A program made the translations under genes and the position numbers. A stretch of 64,000 nt of DNA from Desulfomicrobium apsheronum (GTDB lineage Bacteria > Desulfobacterota > Desulfovibrionia > Desulfovibrionales > Desulfomicrobiaceae): positions 1 to 64,000 of the forward strand of contig NZ_FORX01000015.1 in NCBI RefSeq assembly GCF_900114115.1. Reading direction: 5' to 3'. Position 1 is the first letter of the stretch. Every line of letters starts with the position of its first letter. Shown one piece after another: positions 63,916 to 64,000 of this stretch. Below the pieces are notes generated by a model. That model was not told the origin of the DNA, made no database searches, and saw only the letters and a program-made list of their open reading frames with translations.

Positions 63916-63947
63916 AGGGCTTAGGTATTCACCTAAGCCCTTTTTTT
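63916..63947 (+). terminator. Intrinsic terminator of tRNA-Pro
   Basis: An 11-bp perfect stem, arms AGGGCTTAGGT (63916-63926) and ACCTAAGCCCT (63931-63941), loop ATTC, followed by seven T. The remaining 53 bases to the window end (63948-64000) contain two copies of TTTGAATACC and no visible gene. Confidence 0.95.
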
Positions 63948-64000
63948 GTTCAAATTTTTTTTGAATACCGGGTTTTGAATACCACCCCCGCCGCCAACCT

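Noticed and set aside
63665-63916. An 83-codon minus-strand frame starting MIFMVGMRGFEPP
   Set aside because: It is antisense to the tRNA-Pro gene and reads its T-arm and acceptor stem, a well-known kind of spurious protein.

Overview
The window looks like a chromosomal segment of a GC-rich, Gram-negative bacterium. It encodes outer-membrane machinery (TamA/TamB homologues), two lipoprotein NlpC/P60 hydrolases, two PilB/GspE-type ATPases, many c-di-GMP and two-component proteins, and a single long bifunctional Rsh (p)ppGpp enzyme. The mix of families and the many stand-alone signalling genes resemble Desulfovibrionales (for example Desulfomicrobium-like sulfate reducers). That placement is inference: no sulfate-respiration gene lies in the window.

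Layout. 1-575: right end of an IS66-type insertion sequence abutting what looks like a decayed histidine-kinase C-terminus. 576-2432: ychF and trmJ. 2429-4041: a REP/RAYT locus. A REP-associated HUH transposase sits between palindromic repeats that carry a GTAG foot, and three tandem units of 192 bp to about 207 bp follow its 3' end. 4039-6555: a MocR-type regulator divergent from an EamA transporter. 6628-13686: a secreted hypothetical, a small hypothetical, prfC, a zinc phospholipase C-like protein, a small helical protein, an FKBP/SlyD-like isomerase and rsh. 14193-17837: a SWIM-SNF2 helicase and a DUF2784 protein. 17842-22344 (minus): two NlpC/P60 lipoproteins, alr, a DegP/HtrA protease and an Hsp20.

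22415-32399 (all minus) is the most unusual block: a zinc-ribbon membrane protein, a GAF-PilB-like ATPase, a receiver protein, a hybrid kinase with three tandem HPt domains, a second receiver, a PstS-like/OmpA fusion and a zinc-ribbon PilZ protein. 33092-40459 (plus): class II photolyase, tamA and tamB, overlapping end to end. 40501-42863: a small coiled-coil protein and a second PilB-like ATPase with a TPR-like N-terminus. 42923-47034 (minus): ilvC, ilvN, ilvB, a DUF465 protein, a DUF167 protein and a YggT protein, the branched-chain amino acid operon. 47089-51189: HAD phosphatase, acyl-CoA synthetase, XRE-cupin regulator and two unrecognised proteins, one with CCCH-like cysteine clusters. 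51356: tatA. 51608-56210 (minus): secreted hypothetical, miaA, coaD, rsmD and an MBL/beta-CASP RNase-like protein, closely packed. 56360-63660: HDOD protein, a doubly degenerate REC-GGDEF protein, Smr protein, ftsY, DUF1499 lipoprotein, RluA-type pseudouridine synthase and a REC/HD-GYP regulator. The window closes with tRNA-Pro(CGG) and its terminator.

The genes fall into four themes: RNA and translation maintenance (ychF, trmJ, prfC, rsmD, miaA, pseudouridine synthase, tRNA), envelope biogenesis and quality control (TamAB, DegP, Alr, NlpC/P60, Tat, FtsY), branched-chain amino acid synthesis, and dense signalling around PilB-like ATPases. Two loci most deserve follow-up: the RAYT locus with two co-resident REP families, and the three-HPt/PstS-OmpA/PilB-like/PilZ block.
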